Shown here in pieces: positions 4,201 to 6,242 of a DNA stretch of 6,242 nt; within the stretch, counting starts at the first letter, position 1; each line of letters starts with the position of its first letter. Source of the stretch: Leucothrix mucor (GTDB lineage: Bacteria > Pseudomonadota > Gammaproteobacteria > Thiotrichales > Thiotrichaceae); NCBI GenBank assembly GCA_015662325.1, contig DQUJ01000230.1:1-6242 (forward strand). The letters are read 5' to 3'. The notes under the pieces are model-generated. The model was not told the origin of the DNA. It saw only the letters and a list, made by a program, of their open reading frames with translations, and did not search any database. A program made the translations under genes and the position numbers.

Positions 4201-6242
4201 GGTTTTACAAATAATGCGATCACCGCAGTACGCGTAAAAGGAATAACCTTAGGTGCCAGTGCTCTGTGTCGTATTAATATAAACCTTGCTACAACAGGTC
4301 AAAATAAATCAGCTAAACAACAATTCTCTAACACCTCGGGCGCCTATGCGCAGGGCGTGAGTTTGCCAACCATTTCTAACCTTGTACATATTGCAGGTGA
4401 GCAACCTGTCGCAGTTAATGATAGCAAGACAAATCCTAATCCATCATTACCCAGTAATCCTACCAGTCAAGATGTAACCGCGAATGATACAGACCCAGCT
4501 GGATCAGTGACTATTAATAAAGCGACGGTCAACTTTGACCCTGCTAGTGTCACGGGCGGTACAGGAACCGATACAGACGGCGATGGTGATATTGATAAAG
4601 TAGTGGTTGCAGGCCAAGGTACGTGGACAGTTGATGCGAATGGCATTGTAACGTTTACACCAGCCCCTGGATTTGATGGTAGCCCAACACCTTTATCTTA
4701 TGTGATAACAGCAAGTAATGGCTTTCAAAGCTCAAGTGCCACTATTGCAGTGCAATACCCCGTTATTCAGCCGCCAGCTGGAATGGTCTGTAGTAATGAG
4801 CCTCCCGTGGCACTTAATATAACGGCAGGAAATATTGATACGTCTGGTTCAGTAGATGCAAATTCTTTGCAGGTCGGTGAATATGTTACTTACACCAATG
4901 CAGCAACCTATAACGGAAGTTCTGTAGATGTTAGAATGACGCTTCTTGCCAACCCAGGTAATATTACGGTGGATTTGCATGGAAATACTTACGGTAGCGG
5001 ATCAACAGCAATTTACTACCCTATCTTTTTAGAAGGTACAAATACAGATAACGCCGTTAGTATTCAATACAGTACTTACATTGCCGGAACAACAACACGC
5101 ATTACAGTACCCTTTGGTTTAACAATTAAAGATATTGATAATGAAGGCACACATGAAGGCGTAGAATTTAGTGATGCTGCTATTCAAAGTTACACCCTAT
5201 CGGCAACACCTGCATCAAACATCAGTATTGTTAGTAATACACAAAGTTTGCTCGGTCAAAGTGGAAATTATACATTATTCACAAATACAGTTACTTCAGC
5301 AGGTAATACCGAACAAGAACATTGGGTGAGTACTTTTCATGGTAAAACAGATTTTGTTGTTGCTAATTTAAAGAAAAGAGACGGAACAACAGGTTACTTA
5401 TTTACACCTGATTTGTTTACTGATCCAGCTACGACCGTTAGTATTGCCTGTGCGCCACTTGCAGGAACAATATCGGGTTCTGTCAAGGATACCAGCAATA
5501 ATGGCATTGGCTCTGTAACGGTAGAAATACATGATGCTTCTGGAAACGTGGTAAACGATGCTAACGGTAATGCATTAACCACAACAACCGCCAATGATGG
5601 TAGTTACAGCTTTTCTGATGTACCTGTCGGTGATTACACTATCGTAGAAATAGATCCAGCAGGATATACATCAACAACTGACGGTGATAGCTCTGCAGAT
5701 GGCGATGTAAGCACAAATACAAGTCAAACAGATAACACTATTCCAGTAACAATCACGCATGGGAAAAATGATACGGACAATAACTTTGTAGATTCATTGC
5801 CGCCAGTTGCAACAGATGATACAAAAGCGAATAACGGCGTGCCAAGCATAACAAATACTACAACGCTTACCGCTGTAGGCGACAATGATAATGACCCAGA
5901 TGGCACGATAGATAATGCAACGGTTGATCTTGATCCAACCACAACAGGCATTCAAAATAGCTACTCAACAGCAGATGGTGATTGGGCTGTAACGCCAGCA
6001 GGTGATGTCACCTTCACACCCAAAGCAAGTTTTATAGGGACAACTGCGTCTACGCCATACACGATTAATGATAATCACGGCAACGTTTCAAATGAAGCTA
6101 CATTGACAGTAACTTACATCGCAATGGCACCTTCGTTTACGGTAGATAAGGCTACAGTTAGTACACCTACACAAGTAGGCGACACTTTGCTATACAAATT
6201 CACCGTGGTAAATAACGGTAACGTACCGCTTACCGCAGTAAC
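1234..6242 (+). CDS. Giant exported multidomain surface protein (DUF11, CshA-type and SdrD-B-like repeats), 3' end beyond window
   Basis: The frame runs open from ATG 1234 to the right edge: 1669 complete codons plus 2 nt, with no stop or frameshift. By residue: 1-65, long n-region and signal peptide, probably cleaved after VFA (65); 66-129, Asn/Asp-rich linker; 130-252, DUF11-like beta-sandwich; 253-709, beta-rich region I cannot assign; 710-857 and 858-1053, DUF11-like modules; 1056-1175, CshA-type fibril repeat; 1176-1409, unassigned domain bracketed by C1186 and C1406; 1412-1521, SdrD-B/Cna-B-like domain; 1523-1628, second CshA-type repeat; 1630 onward, the start of a DUF11/DUF7507-like repeat. 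Thr, Asn, Asp, Ser and Gly dominate, as in secreted adhesins. The 18 mature cysteines fall in even-numbered groups. Such proteins form fibrils or stalks for attachment to cells, surfaces or glycans; the ligand is unknown. The anchor or secretion signal at the C-terminus is out of view. No operon partner is visible. Confidence 0.93.
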   Translation, partial: MKFLAKVTSFFCTSKEKSALTNKQHTPDCSQLDCNESRRVKTVKEIVTMTVLLCVSLGLSPQVFAENLSLITYFGKTGGIAGDGSLNAVGNVVNGRTICASNNTNANNEAGCDMSDDPGYQKNDPNNPDDDTYTGDLVVRTNDQFEVIAGWSVTGGNEPVTLTSVLPNNMVRWGALPSSCKAGSSVSEDGLTLVCVRSNYTAASAYSEDTPFNVIVTGNTPNGTSLGDISFTINSDNGTAVSDNVGASITATAKPRWNLDHHSIYTYGSGLTFNGVVGQYIEYKYYLEVDEVAGETDTTSAVLGNESLGTDFTLEFDQILSSVSPNAQLISCHKNHQSSDNPLAYYSPKYPWRSVKTPYATMKQTCTQAGGPGTPIHVKHEHIDASLSHIPTETYVYHNAIPATRAFAAIGTIRVFIPNTDITTGTNATDTTGANELRTRSVVTSFDPVSVSGQSNFGSLSESTKDNTYTRTLYGSRGSYSIHYTENLTRWAQSTAGGNTGYRAGNGVITPGTSWTARLNYYNSGGELLTGGKNCVIFDSNTVDVTDIPATPGHAVAMHYNSGGTNAEVGAVFEYATGYVGGSWPPSPNASHADRIVQECGDSNITWHSTTTAAKAVGPITKVRVRFTNGVPAGRNTYSIVNLTARSNDLAGQPLTSGTIIPMYGSLTDDTFFTASRYPATNGWYPSSYQPKSSYSDPHSGYPGDRILLVRAKVRVSKEISQTNASTGDTIDLTLKPTFTCDGTTTENAVVKVTEMLDEGLVYKAGSSSIGDPIVGSCADLEAGALKTACTASHTVLIWNLGTKTCNTVIPDITYSTQVDAGAPVGTLHTYTMVSSPVDTSPLSIRTENKNTSIAIPTALILTKSTSDSYYDIDDQLKYTVNVRNGTSTTLNNMQMIDILPFNGDGTAGYKLTMGLNTTIEKRNPPSAFAGTVSYLNSSLTAGCAGTPAYEFTNASPSSIDISPVAASNTAGGSTTWCAGTATGPAASCGFTNNAITAVRVKGITLGASALCRININLATTGQNKSAKQQFSNTSGAYAQGVSLPTISNLVHIAGEQPVAVNDSKTNPNPSLPSNPTSQDVTANDTDPAGSVTINKATVNFDPASVTGGTGTDTDGDGDIDKVVVAGQGTWTVDANGIVTFTPAPGFDGSPTPLSYVITASNGFQSSSATIAVQYPVIQPPAGMVCSNEPPVALNITAGNIDTSGSVDANSLQVGEYVTYTNAATYNGSSVDVRMTLLANPGNITVDLHGNTYGSGSTAIYYPIFLEGTNTDNAVSIQYSTYIAGTTTRITVPFGLTIKDIDNEGTHEGVEFSDAAIQSYTLSATPASNISIVSNTQSLLGQSGNYTLFTNTVTSAGNTEQEHWVSTFHGKTDFVVANLKKRDGTTGYLFTPDLFTDPATTVSIACAPLAGTISGSVKDTSNNGIGSVTVEIHDASGNVVNDANGNALTTTTANDGSYSFSDVPVGDYTIVEIDPAGYTSTTDGDSSADGDVSTNTSQTDNTIPVTITHGKNDTDNNFVDSLPPVATDDTKANNGVPSITNTTTLTAVGDNDNDPDGTIDNATVDLDPTTTGIQNSYSTADGDWAVTPAGDVTFTPKASFIGTTASTPYTINDNHGNVSNEATLTVTYIAMAPSFTVDKATVSTPTQVGDTLLYKFTVVNNGNVPLTAV
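1369..1428 (+). other. Signal peptide hydrophobic core and predicted cleavage site of the large protein
   Basis: After a 45-residue hydrophilic n-region ending in the basic stretch RRVKTVKE (residues 38-45), residues 46-60 form a hydrophobic core rich in V, L and T, followed by SPQVFA and then ENLS. The A-x-A-like VFA (63-65) fits signal peptidase I cleavage between 65 and 66, giving Sec-dependent export. The n-region is much longer than usual and carries three cysteines (12, 29, 34) that would be removed. No lipobox is seen. Confidence 0.65.
4399..4758 (+). other. CshA-type fibril repeat 1 (domain within the large protein)
   Basis: Residues 1056-1175 begin PVAVNDSKTN and end with a beta-strand pattern typical of CshA fibril repeats: DPASVTGG, then GQGTWTVDANGIVTFTPAPG, then FDGSPTPLSYVITASNGF. 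In Streptococcus CshA, tandem copies of such domains build a surface fibril. The segment also contains an acidic DTDGDGDID run (1113-1121) that looks like a calcium-binding loop. Only two such repeats are in view, separated by 350 residues, rather than a continuous tandem. Confidence 0.7.
5467..5796 (+). other. SdrD-B / Cna-B-like domain (within the large protein)
   Basis: Residues 1412-1521 read ISGSVKDTSNNGIGSVTVEI, then TTTANDGSYSFSDVPVGDYT, then EIDPAGYTSTTDGDSSADGD, ending DTDNNFVDS. This is the classic order of the SdrD B-like/carboxypeptidase-regulatory-like fold: a G.V..D..g.gi.gv.V opening, the T..dG.Y.F..vp.G.Y.v core and an acidic, probably calcium-binding, tail with the closing NNF. 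Such domains act as rigid stalk or spacer units in surface proteins. Confidence 0.8.
5800..6117 (+). other. CshA-type fibril repeat 2 (domain within the large protein)
   Basis: Residues 1523-1628 start PPVATDDTKANNG and carry VGDNDNDPDGTIDNATVDLD, then GDWAVTPAGDVTFTPKASF, then STPYTINDNHGNVSNEATLT. This parallels the first repeat (4399-4758) in motif order, with the same G-x-W-x-V, V-T-F-T-P and Y-x-I/V positions, but is clearly diverged at both DNA and protein level. The tail TINDNHGNVS is closer to the family consensus than that of repeat 1. Confidence 0.72.
6124..6242 (+). other. Start of a DUF11/DUF7507-like repeat at the right edge
   Basis: From residue 1631, the sequence FTVDKATVSTPTQVGDTLLY then KFTVVNNGNVPLTAV matches the opening of DUF11/DUF7507 repeats (basic K after a strand, then VGD..Y.f.V.N.GN.pLt.v). 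These repeats normally occur in tandem, so the gene probably continues for many more codons to the right. Confidence 0.75.

Noticed and set aside
5394..5951. Antisense ORFs (5394-5594 and 5724-5951, also 4035-4223)
   Set aside because: They are Val/Ser/Ala-rich reverse readings of Asp/Thr/Asn-rich codons of the surface protein, with no ribosome-binding sites or recognisable domains.
4399..6117. Recent tandem duplication of the two CshA-type repeats
   Set aside because: The two repeats share motif order but little nucleotide identity and are separated by an unrelated domain and an SdrD-B-like domain, so any duplication is ancient.

Overview
The window (6242 nt) has two contrasting parts: a left third (about 1-1200) of gene fragments, intergenic DNA and a small palindromic element, and a right part (1234 to the edge) that is one uninterrupted reading frame for a very large exported protein. 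The dapC fragment is of proteobacterial type. The AT-rich DNA, the possible start of a REP-associated transposase gene and the MITE-like palindrome fit an AT-rich gammaproteobacterium with a repeat-rich genome. The genus cannot be fixed from this sequence.

Left part. On the minus strand, 1-255 is the end-proximal piece of an unidentified ORF that runs off the left edge; it resembles C-terminal modules of polymorphic toxins or large secreted proteins and has no convincing start. A short segment at about 250-320 belongs to neither neighbour, and on the plus strand it looks like the first codons of another gene. Next comes the first 165 or so codons of dapC (minus strand, 306-816), cut off before its catalytic half. 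This order suggests a rearranged mosaic of fragments.

Intergenic 817-1233. It holds two TATAAT boxes facing dapC, a 10-codon ORF with a good Shine-Dalgarno that resembles the start of a RAYT transposase, an extended -10 promoter candidate pointing right, and a 121-bp nearly complete palindrome (1080-1200) with 18-bp terminal inverted repeats, most likely a MITE, ending 33 bp before the large gene.

Right part. From ATG 1234 the frame is open for 1669 codons with no stop or frameshift and continues past the right edge. It encodes a long-n-region signal peptide, then a mosaic of DUF11-like beta-sandwich repeats, a CshA-type fibril repeat, an unassigned domain of about 220 residues, an SdrD-B/Cna-B-like domain, a second CshA-type repeat and the start of another DUF11/DUF7507-like repeat. 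This is the layout of a giant surface adhesin or fibril protein. All 18 cysteines of the visible mature chain fall into even-numbered clusters matching the domains, which argues for disulfide-stabilised extracellular folding. I see no operon partners. The MITE and promoter candidate would lie in this gene's leader and could affect its expression.
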